Below are positions 1 to 12,302 of a DNA stretch of 64,000 bases, one piece after another; the first letter of the stretch is position 1, and the number at the start of each line of letters is the position of its first letter. Position numbers and translations under genes: made by a program. The notes under the pieces were generated by a model. That model had not been told where the DNA came from, did no database searches, and worked only from the letters and a program-made list of their open reading frames with translations. Source of the stretch: Epiperipatus broadwayi (lineage: Eukaryota > Onychophora > Udeonychophora > Euonychophora > Peripatidae); contig JAQFVV010006451.1 of assembly GCA_028023455.1 (NCBI GenBank), positions 1,041,501 to 1,105,500 on the forward strand, written 5' to 3'.

Positions 1-1017
1 TGTGCGAACTTAATTAAAATGTAAACTTAAAATATAATAGAAATTAAAATGTAAATTAAAATCTAAAGTAAAGTTAAAAATAATGTTAAATGTTAAAATG
101 TAAACTGATACTAAAACAATTTTCAATCTTATATATATGTGCATAAATAAATGTTTGTATGCTAATTACTGGCAGTGGCTTATTTTATTTATTTTTTAAT
201 ATTGAAATATAATTAGATAAGATATTATATTACTAAATCTCTGCTACTCCCTGAGCTAGTGACTTGGGCTAACGACCGGAATCAAAATTTAAAAAAAAAA
301 AAAAAAATTTTTTTTGACTTATGTATCTGCCTACTTTATAAATTTTTCTAGGTTCAAATGCCTAGATGGCGCCCTGTGGTGCAGATCACGTTAAGTGTCT
401 TTCTCCGGATCATTACAATATATATATATATATATAGAGAAACTGAAATTATCAACCTGATGATACTTACTTCATACATAAATATTCAAAATAAATTTTA
501 AAAAATTAAACTTTTATTATATCTAGTAATTATTTAAAATATGCATTTCTCCAAACTGAGATAACAGTGAGTATTAACAGCTATTAAACTATTATGAAAA
601 ATGTCAATATGAATGTTCTGTGCTTTAAACTATATATTTTCTATGTCAAACTTCTAACAAAGATCCAACTAAGAATGAATTCAGTAGACTCAATCAGTAA
701 TTTATGGTAGTAATTTTATACAGACTTTTACATATTTCTCAGTAAAATTAAGATCAGAAATAATAAATTAATCCAATAGAACAACAGCAACCTAACTTTA
801 TTCTTACAATAAAAGTAACTAATATTGTAAAAGGAAATAGATTGTGGTTCCCTTAGATCCATCTTATATACAGACAGTTAAAAAGATTGTTTTTGTCTAA
901 TATATATGTAGCATATTTGAATATTATCTGTGGTACATGTATTCATATGATACTTTATTTTGTTTGTCAATTTATTAAACAGTTCTTATTCATAAAATTT
1001 ACTTTTAATACATCATT
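1..1017. other. AT-rich stretch with no gene
   Basis: I see no supported coding sequence. The stretch holds A/T homopolymers near 290-315 and a short (TA)n run near 419-436. A lone tRNA-like B-box (about 351-362) has no well-placed A-box. Confidence 0.6.
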
Positions 1018-1098
1018 TTTATATATTAGAGCTCGCAAAATAAGCTCTTCAAATGCAAGCTTATTAAATTAGGTCATGTGACACCTGACTTAATTTTT
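1018..1098 (+). repeat. Dispersed repeat family R1, copy 1
   Basis: This copy carries the core CAAGCTTATTAAATTAGGTC followed by ATGTGACACCTGACTTAA and a T-run. Closely similar sequence recurs at 17427-17582 and, inverted, at 55985-56105, with a shorter match near 4518-4560. The family is unidentified. All copies share AAGCTT-type ends and the GTCACATGACC-like core. Recurrence in one window shows that it is an interspersed repeat. Confidence 0.6.
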
Positions 1099-1766
1099 TT
1101 TTTTTTAATTTTACATCATTTTTATTATGTATACATTTTTAAAATAGCAAATTTTTTTAAACTATGATTTTTAAGCATTTATGGTATTGTTTTATTCTTT
1201 TATATGGGAAATTAAAATCATTAAATTCTTTTAAGAACCTTTTCTTGATCCAATAATCTTTGAGAAACTACATATACAACTATGTATAACATAATATTTC
1301 ATTTCTTTTTAACTTTTATCCTTCTCTATATTTATTGGGCTGTTTAAATTGATAGAAATATGCAACTACTTATTATATAGTGCCAAGTTGCAATCAAAAA
1401 CATTATAAAAACAGGTGTCAATAAAATCACCATAAATAATATAGAGAAAGGAACTTTGTCAATATATTAAAAAGAAGATGAAAGTAAAGATCTACAAAAA
1501 TAGACTGATGTTGGATTGGAAAAATGATTTTTGTTCAGATACTATATAGGAGAAATACATTGTGATAGTCATCAAAACAATATGTTGCCAAAGTAGAAAT
1601 AGGTTGGTACTCTGGAAATAGTTATTTTCCATTATATAATCTTGTACTAGCATTAAAATGATTGATTTATTTAAAAATCTGGATTTTTATAACAGTAATT
1701 GTATTAATTCATATTGCGATTTTTAGTTTCACCTCCAATAGTGATTTTTTTCTCAAACAATAAATA
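1099..1766. other. AT-rich stretch, nothing recognised
   Basis: No coding, RNA or repeat feature could be supported. Confidence 0.55.
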
Positions 1767-1976
1767 ATTAATATTTGAGCTAAACCTATTAGCCATCCTC
1801 AGAATTAACTATTATTTAATTAATTTATAAAGCTATACAAAATAAATCACATTTCCCCCATTTTTTCAAATTAGATTTGATAAAAATGACAAAGTTTATT
1901 TTGTATGGCTTCATAAATTAATTAAATAATACTTAATTCTGAAGATGACTAATGTGATTGAACCGAAACATTAATA
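1767..1976. repeat. Inverted-repeat (MITE-like) element
   Basis: Arms at about 1767-1846 and 1897-1976 are imperfect reverse complements, roughly four in five bases matching by eye, around a 50-bp spacer. The right arm includes TTCTGAAGATGACTAATG and GAACCGAAAC. The left arm holds the complement, AGCCATCCTCAGAA. A related single-arm motif (GATAGCCAATAGCTTGAAAC) occurs near 4393-4412. No transposase is present. Confidence 0.6.
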
Positions 1977-2485
1977 GTTGTTTGTAAATGAATTTTTTTT
2001 ATTAACCTTTTAATTATCCATATTTAGCCATTGCAACAGGGTATTGTCATTTATTTATTTTTTTTTTAGAAAATAAAAATTCATTCATAATTAAATCTTT
2101 ACATTTTTGAAAACATTTTTGAAAAAAATATATTAACAAAGTAAGTTTAAAAATAAAATGTAATCATAACAATAATATATAAATTTCACAAATAAATGAA
2201 AGAATAATAATAAACAAATAATTAACAAAAGATATAATTTTTAACTTTCAGGCTAAAACAATTTACTTTAATGAAAACACAAATTTTCCCAGTAAATTCT
2301 TATCATTAAAATTAATTTTATTAAAGAATATGTTTAAGCAATCAAATTATTTTTAAAATATTAATGCTTCACTTATAATTACAAATAGTGACTTTTTTTA
2401 ACAATAAACAATTTTTATTTAAAAGTGGGTATTTAAGCAATTTATCGTTAGTAAATATCCACTTAATTAATTTTGTGCTAAAAAC

Positions 2486-2790
2486 AAATACTTTAAAACA
2501 GGCAAAACTCTCCATACAGCAGTGCCACTCAGTGCCAACCAGAGTAACAATGGATTCCAGAAGGCTTGTGCATAAAATCCCCATCTAGTGCCTACTCATC
2601 CAATATCCCTAGACTAGTTTCTGGCTTGTGGCCTTCATCAGTGAGGAGCTCTGGATCTGAGAGCACTGCACCTAGACCTTAGAATCTAAGTGGCACTGCT
2701 GTATGGAGAACTTTGCCTGTTTTAATAACAGAGATGTGCTAGTATAAGAAATGATTATCTTTTGATGTTTGGTGGTTTAAAACAAATACT
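2486..2790 (+). repeat. Fold-back family R2, copy a (complete-looking)
   Basis: The copy begins with AACAGGCAAAACTCTCCATA plus CAGCAGTGCCACT. It ends with the reverse complement AGTGGCACTGCTGTATGGAG (2691-2710) followed by a subterminal segment running to TGGTGGTTTAAAAC. The centre holds CCAATATCCCTAGACTAG and GGATCTGAGAGCACTGCA. Other copies lie at 7572, 20815, 28925, 58795, 59506, 63175 and 63894. The element has terminal inverted repeats and no protein, so it is a MITE or fold-back element of unknown superfamily. Confidence 0.75.
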
Positions 2791-5700
2791 TTCAGATAAA
2801 AGCTAAATACAAACATCATGTAATTACTGAAAATTATTATTTTATTTTATTTTACTAAAATTAAATAAATTATCTATAAACTTGTGTTTTCCAGATTCTC
2901 AAAAGCCAAAATTAATTTCTTAAAACCAAAAATTACGTGAGCAAACTGAATACCTTCTTGTAAGCTGATATCATAGTCTTTTAGTTAAAACTAATATCAA
3001 CTAAAACACATTAAGTTTTGGTTTTTTTGTCATCAAAATTAATGCAAAACCATAAAATGAATGGTACAGAAAACCAAAAATGAACAACTCTGAGCCAAAT
3101 TGAGCACATCTGAAGGGATGCAATGGTTTGTTTTAACAACTGAGTTTATGATTATGTGTATATGAAAAAACCAATGGTGGACATTTTTTGTAGTTTATAT
3201 ATGTATAGTAAAAAAAAAAAATTACAATATCAAGTTAATCTACACTAAGTATTAGTTTTGGTTGAGGAATTATTTCACTCAGAGTTCTTCTTATATCTGA
3301 ATCTATTATAGATAAAATATATGCATGAATGGTATCAAATGTTTTGTAAGGTATTATAACATGTATAAAAATTATCTGCATTTTGGGAAAATGGTAAATT
3401 GTTGTATTAAATTTGTATTACTGTGATAACAGAATGCAAAGTAGAGGAATGTGCTGATAAAAAAAGTTAAAAATTGGTTGGTGAAACATATTTTCTTCTT
3501 TGCAAGTATTATTTATATTATATATAAGTCCCTAACTTGTATGAATTACTGTCTGCAAAGTTTTATTTTGTAGTTAAAAGTGTTTCAATCTGGGTGTGTT
3601 TTGTATTGATGAAACGTTAAAGGATGGATAAATTGTCTCAACCAGGATGAAATTTGTGTGGATGGAGTTTTAAAGAGTGTATAAAATGTTTCAATGTCAT
3701 TGAGGATTGTATTTATTGTAGTCTAGCAATGAAAAATTGAATACAAGAATGATTTAAATTTTATTGCTAATAAATTTACACTTAGAAATCAAACTGATCA
3801 TATATACGCTATACAAAGAATACATCATTGAAATATCAGTGTGGATATGAAGATTTAAGTGTTTAATACTTTTATCCCACTTTTTTAAGTGAAAGCTTAT
3901 TTATGAAATATGTATTTAGTGAAAAGGCATGATGTGAAGCCTTTACATTAGTGTGTAGTTGTGATATAATAAAATTTGAAACAAGGAATTCAAGCTTATA
4001 AAACTGAAATAAAAAGTTTGATTAAAATATGTGTATGTATTTGAATTTTAGGTGATAGAATGATGTTGTTTTCTTTAAATTTCTATCTCAATTAAGACTA
4101 ATCTGCAAAAAAATCTTTTGCATACACAACTTTAATTAGCATATATTAAAAAACTGCATGTTGCTTTCAATTTGAATAAGTCATTCAATATTAATAAAGA
4201 AAAAATATATATGGAGTTACAGTAGATTTATCACTCATAGTATATATATAAAAAATTGCTTGCAAAAAAAGTTACTGCATAACAAATGGTTTACTTAACC
4301 TTAATATATTACCTTTATGTCCCTAAATGTATATATCACTAAACGTAAAATAAACAGATATGCATATATATATATTAACTAAAATAATGAGGATAGCCAA
4401 TAGCTTGAAACCGGTTTGAGGATGGGGATAATTTCTACATAGAGATTTCAAATGCTTTCTCTTGAATCGATAAAGTTGTTACTGTTATTAGCGTGCTCAT
4501 TATTGTAGTTTATAATTACAAGCTTACCAAGTTAAGTCACGTGATGTATGACTTTGATTTTATTTACTATTATATATATATGCCGCCAAATTGAAATAAA
4601 AGGTGCACTGATAAAAACCTCAAAAAATGAAAATATACAACTACAGCACAATGATTATTTGTTCTTTACAAAGTATTAAATATGGACAAAAAACAATTTT
4701 TACCTTATATAAGAATGGTCTCAAGCAGTAATCATGGGTGTGAAGATTCCGATGTTCGATATGATTAACCTATCAGAAATAGGTCTGAATTTCTTCACTG
4801 ATGGGTGGCTGCATATGATGGATTGAGATGGATAGAAGGCACTAATAAAACCGTATTTTTCAATGTATATATATACACACAATATAATAACAACTTTTAA
4901 ATTGAATTAGCATTTGTTTTTCAAACTATTTTTTTAATTTTAAGTTTGTAAAGTCGAAATGCGTACTAATATGTTATACGCAAATTCTTTTTAGAATAAT
5001 TAACTTTAAAATTTTAATAATTTTAAATAAGACAAACATCAACAATAAAAGTCAAATATTAGTAAAAACTAGAAAATAAAACAAATAAACAAAAAAAAAA
5101 AACAAATAATAGAAAAAATAAAACCAGCTTAGTAAATACAATTAAATCGTTGTTCACAAAAATAAATAATTTTAAAGTTCTTCATAACTATTATTATGAT
5201 TAAAAAATAACCTAATTAAAATAATAAAGTAAATCACCAGTTTATATATAAAACAAAATACAACAAAAATATTTTTTCTTTAATATAAAATATAGCGTCA
5301 CTTTGCTTTGTAATGAATTATTATTATTTTTTTATTTATAAAAAGTTATTTGAAAAATAAATCATTTTATTATTTATTATTTTTTCTCGGTTATAAAATT
5401 TTGTTTATCGAATAACTATACATTTAATTTAAAATTCAATTAAAAATGTAATTTAAAACAAAATGTGAATATAATATGAAAAGTAAATGAAATTTTTTAT
5501 TGCGCGTTGACGTAATATTTACACTTTGCAGAAATGATAACAATGGGATGCGAGGATAAAACAAACATAAATATTTTATTACCTATTATCTATAACATAT
5601 TATATATTTAACAGAAAACTATAATGGATAGCGTGTTAGTGCCATATTCATGAATTTGAGTTTAAACTTATTCCAAAACATATATGCATTTTTTTTTTTT

Positions 5701-5836
5701 TCATAGCCACATTGGCTAGTTAAAATAATTTATTTTTTCTCGGATGGAGAATAAGTCTTTGAGAATTTGTGTGATCAAATGATTATTAGTGCGCATACTA
5801 TTAAAAAATTTTTTTGGGTAGATTGGAGCGCAAGAT
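2791..5836. other. AT-rich intergenic DNA without genes
   Basis: About 3 kb without a supported gene. It contains a short R1-like match near 4518-4560, the GATAGCCAATAG motif near 4393, and several (TA)n and A-rich runs. Confidence 0.55.
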
Positions 5837-5930
5837 AGTCAAGCATTGGTGGCCTGATGGTTGGCATAGCTGCCTTCCAGGCGCTGGCCCGGGTTCGCTT
5901 CCCGATCGACGCATTTGACATAGGAAAAAA
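5837..5930 (+). mobile_element. tRNA-derived SINE, subfamily I
   Basis: A tRNA-like A-box region (GTGGCCTGATGGTTGGCA) is followed by an intact Pol III B-box (GGGTTCGCTTCCCG) and a tail ending TTTGACATAGGAAAAAA. Its layout matches the copies at 24308 and 54659. Confidence 0.8.
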
Positions 5931-6760
5931 TAAGCATTTGAGTATCAGATTATCCATTCAATTAATCCCGAGTCTTTTATGTTATGCAACTAAAAATCGA
6001 TCCATGCATTTAGGTAGATTGATTTTTAGGTGTACCATTAATTAAATCAGACATAGCCAAAATAATAATAATAGCAGAGTCTTTAATCATCAAAATAATA
6101 AACTTCAAACTACAAATCCACTATTTCGATTCAACTGTGATTTTTTTATTTTTACTTTACTTGGATGGAAATTGTTTCAGGAATCTTTAGCTCTTGGTTA
6201 CTTCAACTTTTCTAAATCACACTAATATTTATTGAATAGTTGTAATAGTCTGATACGTCCATGAAGTGAAGTTTAAAATAGTGTCCGAAGTTCTATAAGT
6301 TGAAAATGTTTTTTAAAAAATTAAACCATTTTCAAGTAGTGATGAATTATCCATTATTTGGTCGTGAATAAAAGTTTGGTTCTTATAATTACCATTTAAA
6401 CATGTGTTTTAGTCAAAGAATTATCAGCGTTCAAAATGTGAACAATTGATTAAAAAAATATTTGTAATTCAGCAATAGATACTGAGCAAATGACTTGCTT
6501 TATATTTATTTATACTACCACACACTACACATATATATGTGAGTATACATATAAATGAAGGTTTTGAATTGAATTAACTTGAAGATTTTGTTAAATGATT
6601 GGAAACTTTTTTTTCAGTAACTGGTCTATGCCATAATCATTCAGTATTGATCAGCAAATGGGTATCCAATTATCCTTAGCTAAAATGTAAATAAGGATAC
6701 AAAGATAGCAATATATAAGTCTGTTAAATGTTATTTTCTTCTCTACTATAGTTTGCTGCA

Positions 6761-6869
6761 GTCAAGAATTGGTGGTCAAGAGGTCAGCGACAGCAGCTTT
6801 ACAAGCAGTTGTCCCGGGTTAGCGAGTTCGCTTCCCGCTGATGCTATGACACATGCGGGAAAAAATAAA
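6761..6869 (+). mobile_element. tRNA-derived SINE, subfamily II
   Basis: Head ATTGGTGGTCAAGAGGTCAG, then GCTTTACAAGCAGTTGTCCC, a duplicated-looking GGGTTAGCGAG, the B-box GTTCGCTTCCCG and the 3' end GATGCTATGACACATG plus an A-tail. Confidence 0.8.
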
Positions 6870-6993
6870 AAGAGCTATTTCAATAGTTTTATTTTGACAT
6901 ATATATTTATGGATAGGTAAATTTTAAATACACACAACATAACAATAATTAAAAATTATTGAATGATTTTAACAAACATGTAAAAAAACAGTT

Positions 6994-7119
6994 CATAGAG
7001 TAAATTATTATTTTTTTCTCTCATGTGTTATAGCATCAGCCAGGAAGCGAACCCACTAACCCGAGCAGTTGTCTCAGCTGATGCTATGACACATGAGAAA
7101 AAAAATAATTTACTCTATG
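6994..7119. repeat. Hairpin made from two opposed SINE ends
   Basis: Arms 6994-7040 and 7077-7119 are near-perfect reverse complements. They contain the subfamily II 3' end (GATGCTATGACACATGAG in the right arm) plus an A-run and about 15 bp of flanking sequence. The loop, 7041-7076, carries the B-box on the minus strand. A frame across this hairpin is not a gene. Confidence 0.75.
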
Positions 7120-7571
7120 TAAAAAACGTCTTTTTTGTATCATTGTTAATTTCTTATTTACATAAAAACAAGAGTCCATTTTTATATAAATTCAGTGCTT
7201 TATATGGATAATAAAACAATCATTGATTCTCAAAAAGATGATATATTTAAAAGAAATCGGGGGAAAATGACAAAATTACATTTCCGCCATATATTGATCA
7301 GTCAACATTTCAAGGCAAAAGAAAAAAAAAACGTCACTGGAATTAATTACTTTTAATAAATTATTATGTTTATTACTTTTCTAAGGATTCTAAAAAATTC
7401 AACTCCTAAATTGAAATATGGATCTTTTTGAGGTTTTAATAAAAAGATATTTTTTATTGAATTGTGATCATTAAAACTTTATTACGCAATTCTAAAAATA
7501 CCAACCCACTGTTTGGAATATATTTCAAATATTTTATTGCATTATTATTTAAGTTGTTAGCCAATTTAAGA

Positions 7572-7728
7572 TTTAAACCACTAAACATCTCATTATCACT
7601 ATCTCTTATACTAGCACATAATTGTTATTAAACACAGCAAAACTGTCCATGCAGTAGTGCCACCCTGTGCCAATCAGAGTAATCAATGGATGCCACTGCA
7701 TGGAGAGTTTTGCCTTGTTTAATATAAG
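7572..7728 (+). repeat. Fold-back family R2, copy b (internally deleted)
   Basis: Starts TTAAACCACTAAACATCTC, passes through CTTATACTAGCACATAATTG and GCAGTAGTGCCACC, then jumps to the opposite end (GCATGGAGAGTTTTGCCTTG). The middle segment present in copy a is missing. This copy shows the outer part of the terminal repeat most clearly. Confidence 0.7.
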
Positions 7729-8145
7729 ATTTATATAAAAAAAAAAAACTAATTATAAGGTGGTAAGAAACGTACTCAAAGTCTTAAAATTATACCCCTT
7801 CACCTTACTACTGAAATATTGTTTCGGTAATAAACAAAATATAGTATTATGAAGTTTATCGAAAAATACTTCAAAAGGTTACATAGTAATGATGAATGAG
7901 AAAACCAAATATCTCTTATAATTATGATATATTTTGACTTCACAAGTATTTTAAATGAATGAGATAAGCCATTAAATTATGAAGAATAAATAAAACTTAT
8001 GAAAAAATTGAGATTGTAAACAAATATACATATTAACTGTCTGTGCCAGATATTGGAAATATGCAGTATTGATGTTAATATGTAAGAAAAGATGAAGTAG
8101 AAGATATTAGAAAGTATAGATTTATCAGTTTTTTATCAGCTCTAT

Positions 8146-8443
8146 ACAAAATTTTTATAAAATTGTTAGAATTGGTTTCACATGATCTTAGCTTACTAAT
8201 CAAAGAAAACAATAGAGATTTAAAACTCTTTTTTTTACAGTAGATCATATCCATGAATATGAACAGCCATAATATTTTATATTCGATCTTTAACTCCATA
8301 AGATAGCTGATGATTACAATTTTGGAAAAAAAACTATGGCATAGTTCTATAATTTTCTCAAATTCTATACATATATACCAAAATGCAACAACAATGATAT
8401 AGATTGTTACTGATCTTTTAAAAAAACATTCATAAAAGTGTAT
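8146..8443 (+). repeat. Dispersed repeat R3, copy 1
   Basis: About 300 bp that recur in the same orientation at 14517-14800. Shared landmarks include AAAATTGTTAGAAT, AATCAAAGAAAACAATAGAG, TGAACAGCCATAA and CATATATACCAAAATGCA, ending AAAAGTGTAT. No coding sequence or terminal repeats were seen, and the class is unknown. Confidence 0.7.
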
Positions 8444-8849
8444 TGTAACGGTCCAGATCCAGTAGGAAAGGTGGACAATTTTGGTTTATTAGTACCAATC
8501 TGTTGTCTAAAAATATTTTTATATTTGTTATTTTATTATACATTATTATTTATTACTCATAGTTATTTACTAATATATTATATACTTCACATAATTGGCT
8601 TTCTTATTTAATGCCTCCGGCATAAGATTAAACATTCGAGCAGAGGGGTAGAATATCAGTGATAGCTTAAAAATCAATAATATCTAATGCCAGATCCAGG
8701 TTACACAAACAAATAACCCCTAACATATTTCCTGACCATAGCACTCCTCCATACTTCTGGGACAATGTCTGCCATCCAAATCACTTTATTTGTTTTGAGA
8801 ACAAGTCTCAGGTGTCATCCAGCCATATATATATAAATATATAATTATA
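8444..8849. other. Stretch before the PLE pair, nothing recognised
   Basis: AT-rich sequence with one moderately GC-richer block (8690-8830). No gene or repeat was identified. Confidence 0.45.
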
Positions 8850-9917
8850 ATTGAAATAATATTTTTAACAGTTTACAAACAATTACAAACAATCTTTAAA
8901 TCTGCAGAAGTACTTTCAATTACTTTCTAACCTGCCTCAACTGCCATTAAATTCAAAAACTAAAAGCGGAAGCAAACATCATCAATTCAAATTCCACGAA
9001 TCTCGTATTTTAATGTTAGAAGCTTGTCGATTTATTAAATGCGTTTTATTCCTGTTTATAAAAATTGCCTCTTTAATTTTTCTTTTACTATGGTTTCTCT
9101 CTTCATGAAGAATTTTTACATTTTCAAAATTAAATTTAAATTTATATTTACATGTTTTTTCGTGATCAAAGAAAACTGAAGAAGATATTAAATCACCATT
9201 ATTTTTATTTTTTACACGCTTATATAACAATCCATGTTCCTTCAATCTTTTCTCAATGCTGCACCTAGATTCACCTATATATGATAGCATAAAATCACAA
9301 AAAAATTGATATATGACATTACTTTTTTGCTTGACATGTATGACATCCTTAGAATTATTAACTAATTTACTAATATTGTTTGGAACGTAGAATGAAACAT
9401 TAAATACATTCTTATACAAATCCTTAAAAAATTTTACTTATGGATTTGAAATAAATGGAATAGATATCCATTTTTTATTATTAATCTTCATTTCTTTTAA
9501 ATTATAATAATTTTTTTTAAATTGACATAAAGTATTGTTTATTTGTTCCATTTTATAACCAACATCAAGCAATTCCTTGGCAAATATCTCAATATTTTTC
9601 AATTTATCATTTTGGTAACGACATAATTTTTCATTCCGAAACAAAAAAAGATTTAAAACTTGCCATCTTATGGATCATTGGTACTTTTGATTTACAATTT
9701 ATATATCCTCTTTTTTGCAGTGGCTTAATTATTAGTTTATAATTTAATATACTGTTATCTCTTGTGATCATTAAATTTAAATAGTTAATCTTATTGTCCT
9801 GTTCTTTTTCAATAGTCCATTTCAAGCCATTCAACTTATTTAATTCCTCTATAAGCAAATTTATACTATTAGTGTTTTCACAGACAAAAACATCATCCAC
9901 ATATCTTTTGTAAATTC
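8850..9917 (-). mobile_element. Penelope-like element A, minus-strand arm, 5' truncated
   Basis: This arm is the near-identical reverse complement of 9988-11056. On the minus strand it starts a few bases upstream of the RT catalytic motif R-Y-V-D-D, runs through the RT connection region and GIY-YIG endonuclease, and ends in a shared 3' untranslated segment (TTACAAACAATTACAAACAA on the plus strand). Upstream RT domains are absent. The 3' end is set by where similarity to the plus arm stops. Confidence 0.8.
8982..9900 (-). pseudogene. PLE-A RT C-terminus plus GIY-YIG endonuclease, broken
   Basis: Three pieces on the minus strand cover one protein. 9631-9900 opens at Y-V-D-D-V-F-V-C, the RT active-site box, and reaches NYLNLMITR and KMASFKSF. 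9438-9644 is the linker. 8982-9419 is the 145-residue endonuclease part with VIYQFFCDF and SYIGESRCSIEKRLKEH, matching the GIY-YIG core (Y, YIG, R, EH). PLEs use this nuclease with the RT for insertion. The pieces lie in different frames, so the copy is not translatable as one protein. RT motifs upstream of the catalytic box are missing, because the copy is 5' truncated. Confidence 0.8.
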
Positions 9918-9987
9918 TCCTCTATAAGCAAATTTATACTATTAGTGTTTCCACAGACAAAAACATCATCCACATATCTTTTGTAAA
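9918..9987 (-). repeat. Third, 70-bp partial PLE-A copy at the junction
   Basis: This segment repeats the first 65-70 bases of the minus arm, from the RT catalytic box to TTATAGAGGA. It sits between the longer minus copy and the plus copy. With the plus copy it forms a perfect 28-bp palindrome at 9974-10001 centred at 9987/9988. Confidence 0.8.
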
Positions 9988-11056
9988 TTTACAAAAGATA
10001 TATGGATGATGTTTTTGTCTGTGGAAACACTAATAGTATAAATTTGCTTATAGAGGAATTAAATAAGTTGAATGGCTTGAAATGGACTATTGAAAAAGAA
10101 CAGGACAATAAGATTAACTATTTAGATTTAATGATCACAAGAGATAACAGTATATTAAATTATAAACTAATAATTAAGCCACTGCAAAAAAGAGGATATA
10201 TAAATTGTAAATCAAAAGTACCAATGATGCATAAGATGGCAAGTTTTAAATCTTTTTTGTTTCGGAATGAAAAATTATGTCATTACCAAAGTGATAAATT
10301 GAAAAATATTGAGATATTTGCCAAGGAATTGCTTGATGTTGGTTATAAAATGGAACAAATAAACAATACTTTATGTCAATTAAAAAAAAATATTATAATT
10401 TAAAAGAGATGAAGATTAATAATAAAAAATGGATATCTATTCCATTTATTTCAAATCCACAAGTAAAATTTTTTAAGGATTTATATAAGAATGTATTTAA
10501 TGTTTCATTCTACGTTCCAAACAATATTAATAAATTAGTTAATAATTCTAAGGATGTCATACATGTCAAGCAAAAAGTAATGTCATATATCAAATTTTTT
10601 GTGATTGTATGCTATCATATATAGGTGAATCTAGGTGCAGCATTGAGAAAAGGTTGAAGGAACACGAATTTTTATATAAGCGTGTAAAAAATAAAAATAA
10701 TGGTGATTTAATATCTTCTTCAGTTTTCTTTGATCATGAAAAAACAGGTAAACATAAATTTAAATTTAATTTTGAAAATGTGAAAATTCTTCATGAAGAG
10801 AGAAACCATAGTAAAAGAAAAATTAAAGAGGCAATTTTTATAAACAGGAATAAAACTCATTTAATAAATCGACAAGTTTCTAACATTAAAATACGAGATT
10901 CGTGGAATTTGAATTGATGACGTTTGCTTCCGCGTTTGGTTTTTGAATTTAATGGCAGTTGAGGCAGGTTAGACAGTAACCGAAAGTACTTCTGTGGATT
11001 TAAAGATTGTTTGTAATTGTTTGTAAACTGTTAAAAATATTATTTCAATTACAATT
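9988..11056 (+). mobile_element. Penelope-like element A, plus-strand arm, 5' truncated
   Basis: The mirror image of the minus arm, beginning at the same point just upstream of R-Y-M-D-D and ending near 11056 in a shared 3' segment (ATTGTTTGTAATTGTTTGTA). Point and small indel differences separate the arms, so they are diverged copies and not a recent artefactual inversion. Confidence 0.8.
9990..10917 (+). pseudogene. PLE-A RT C-terminus plus GIY-YIG endonuclease, frameshifted
   Basis: The YMDD codons lie at 9999-10010. The frame runs to about 10403 (RT connection region with NYLDLMITR and KMASFKSFLFRNEKL), shifts at an A-run near 10382-10391, continues at 10373-10624 (FKDLYKNVFNVSFYVPNN), and shifts again before 10609-10917. 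That last piece holds the GIY-YIG core SYIGESRCSIEKRLKEH and a C-terminal INRNKTHLINRQ segment. The breaks differ from those in the minus arm, so each copy decayed separately. Like that arm, it lacks everything N-terminal to the RT active site. Confidence 0.8.
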
Positions 11057-12105
11057 ACAATATTGTTTTTAATTAACGGATATTTTATTTATTTTACATA
11101 TATATAGCCATTATAACTGGATGACAGGCACATGAAACCAGTGCTTGAAATATACCCAGGCTAACTCACAATCTTAATCAAGGAATCAGTGCAGAACTAA
11201 TTTACACATAGAAATATTTCTAATCTTTAAATTACTGGTAAAGCAGTTAAAAGAGAGAGAGAGTGTAGACCAAACAATATTTTAAGCAAACATTTATTTA
11301 TTCATATGCATACATATTTAAATAAACATAACAATATAATTTAATCCAAAAGAATGAATAAATATACATTAATTGTTAAGAGATTCAATATTAGTAATGT
11401 CCTTCATTATAGGTCATTTCATTAAAAGAATATGTGTGCCATGGTTTATGATTGAAAAAGTATAGTTACCTAGATTTTTGATTATCCTGAGATGACATCT
11501 TTCTGCTGTTGACACTTTCCTTTGTTTTTAATTTCCAACTGGCTGGATGTTTGGTTTCCAGAAATGGCTCCATGTGTTTCCTTCCATACCTCTGACAGAC
11601 AATGAGAGTGAGAATGTGGCAGCATCTATATTATAGATGAGGCATTAATTTTAGGTGAGAGTAGTTGATGGAGCCAAGAACCCAAGACATGAAGCCCAGC
11701 CAAACATTCCAAAAAACTTCTGAAAACAATTTGGAAAAACTAGATAACAATTGACAAGCTGCTACTTTTATACTTAACTCTCCCATTATCTAATTTTTAT
11801 CATAAGTTTAATTTGATTTTTAGTTAATTTTTACATTTTTATCTAATCCTTTTTCTTAGATTTATCTATCATCTTATTGACCATGAATCTTTGAAAATTT
11901 AAGTGCATTCCTGCCAATGAGATACTTTATAAGAGTTTTTTTACTAATTAATACTATCTTCAGTTTTTTAAACATTTCACACTTATTTATTCTTTTAACA
12001 TTTACTTTTTTCTTTCTTTTTAATTATAAAAAGAATAAAATGGTTTTAAATCACTTTCTTTCATGATTCTCTTTCATCTACCTTACTCTTAATAAAAACA
12101 ACATA
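11057..12105. other. AT-rich spacer between PLE-A and Tigger
   Basis: Noncoding. A GA run near 11252-11263 and pyrimidine-rich stretches near 11990-12080 are the only notable features. Confidence 0.5.
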
Positions 12106-12302
12106 CAGGTAGTTACCTAGTTATAAATTTAATCGTTTTCTGATATGTGTTTGAAAGTTGAAATTGTTTGAAAGTAGAGGTATGTAAAAAAAATCATCAA
12201 AAAGGGTTTTCAAAATACAAGATTTATTTTTTATTGATTAGTATCTGGAGTTTTATTTATAAATTTATCAATAGTTAACTGAATTGTATTTTTTTTATTC
12301 TC

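Noticed and set aside
243-440. Possible tRNA-derived SINE (B-box GGTTCAAATGCC at 351)
   Set aside because: The only A-box-like match lies about 90 bp upstream, there is no tail or duplication, and no second copy.
7023-7211. 62-codon frame
   Set aside because: Crosses the SINE hairpin.
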